Assembly: GCA_021432635.1 (NCBI GenBank)
Contig: MU270058.1
Location: 372,001 to 436,000 of the forward strand
Origin: Thozetella sp. PMI_491
Lineage: Eukaryota; Ascomycota; Sordariomycetes; Chaetosphaeriales; Chaetosphaeriaceae
Direction of reading: 5' to 3'
DNA: 64,000 nucleotides
The translations under genes were made by a program, and so were the position numbers. Of the stretch, positions 63,321 to 64,000 are shown piece by piece; the stretch's first letter is position 1; every line of letters starts with the position of its first letter. The notes under the pieces are model-generated. The model was not told the origin of the DNA. It saw only the letters and a list, made by a program, of their open reading frames with translations, and did not search any database.

Positions 63321-64000
63321 GACGAGTCCACCTGTCTCGAGAGGAGTTCGAGGAGTTCGACCAGCTCGGCGATCGCGGTGGGTCCTTGGAGAGATCGAAA
63401 GAGTTTTTTCTCCTCCCCGGGCAGTTCGTCAGGCAGGACGGTGTTGTAGGGCAGCAAATAGGGCACCGAAAATTCCTCCGATCAGTGAGACCTTGTCGAG
63501 ACAACAGCGGGCGCGATACTGTGATGCGCGAGACTTTCGGCCTGGCGTCGCGAGTCGAAGGCTGAGGCGGCAAAAGTTTTTAGGCAAGGCTGAGAGAGCT
63601 GCCAGCCTCCGAGACCATTGCGCATGAAGCACGGGTCACTAGGCCTAGACCCCACAGTGGGGGTGTTTTAGCTTAGCATCTGCAAGACGGAGTGAAGCGC
63701 CTTTGCCTAGGCTAGTAAAAATATTAAACTGGCATGGGTATTGCACACTACCCCCTTCGCCTAGTCGCTATGCCTTCAGACTCCACCTGCCTCACCGGGT
63801 TCATTTTCGTCAGTGAGTCGCTCGATTGTCTTCCCTCCTACGCAATCGGGTGGTCGCTAGGCGAAGTCTCAAGCCCGCGCAAAGCCAGGCGCTCGATAAT
63901 ACCGATGGTAGAAAGCCGAGCCTGATGTATGCAGCATTGAGGCCTGCATCCCCCCAGCACTGATCGTCTTGTATGAAATTCCGCTGTCCTGCACCCCGTA
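63321..64000. other. Promoter of ist3 and unassigned right end
   Basis: About 680 nt. The first part is the leader of ist3. No gene could be supported up to the window edge. Confidence 0.45.

Noticed and set aside
1-64000. CRISPR arrays, bacterial operons, rRNA genes or complete mobile elements
   Set aside because: No regularly spaced repeats, no ribosome-binding-site pattern and no rRNA, and no terminal repeats flanking a transposase or reverse-transcriptase frame were seen.

Overview
The window is nuclear DNA of a filamentous ascomycete (Pezizomycotina, most likely a Sordariomycete; the genus is not resolved). The reasons are short introns of about 45-185 nt with GTRNGT donors and CTRAY branch sites, gene families typical of that group (HET domain, NACHT-ankyrin NLR, DUF7029/DUF7223 secreted proteins, GMC oxidase, fungal BTB and F-box-like proteins), and C-to-T-rich tracts that look like repeat-induced point mutation (RIP). 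All exon coordinates were read by eye from splice signals and frame continuity; no alignments were run.

The left part (1 to about 48 kb) is accessory and rather gene-sparse. In order it holds: a GH128-type glycosidase cut by the left edge (-); an MFS transporter and an alcohol-oxidase-like GMC enzyme in tandem (+); a small secreted cysteine-rich protein (+); an NAD(P)-dependent reductase of the dihydroflavonol-reductase/GRE2 type (+); an ankyrin protein (+); a secreted type-B carboxylesterase (+); a large secreted DUF7029/DUF7223-like protein (+); a decayed HET-domain gene (+) lying tail to tail with an intact 2078-residue NACHT-ankyrin receptor (-); a SnoaL-like protein (+) sharing a divergent promoter with the receptor; a BTB protein (+); an F-box-like protein (-); an SSP411/DUF255 thioredoxin-like protein (+); a divergent single-exon SNF2-type ATPase (+); a second secreted cysteine-rich protein (+); and an orphan 306-residue protein (-).

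The right part (about 48.9 to 64 kb) is conserved housekeeping sequence, dense in introns: ceramide synthase (LAG1 type, -), dynein light intermediate chain (-), BAX-inhibitor/TMBIM protein (+), septin Cdc11 (-), the PROPPIN Hsv2 (+) and the U2-snRNP/RES factor Ist3 (-). The change from accessory to core content is abrupt.

The best candidates for something new are the NLR/HET neighbourhood (an intact giant receptor without a recognisable N-terminal effector domain beside a RIP-scarred HET gene), the aberrant SNF2 ATPase with altered helicase motifs, and the BTB protein whose fold is split by a tandemly duplicated 25-residue insert.
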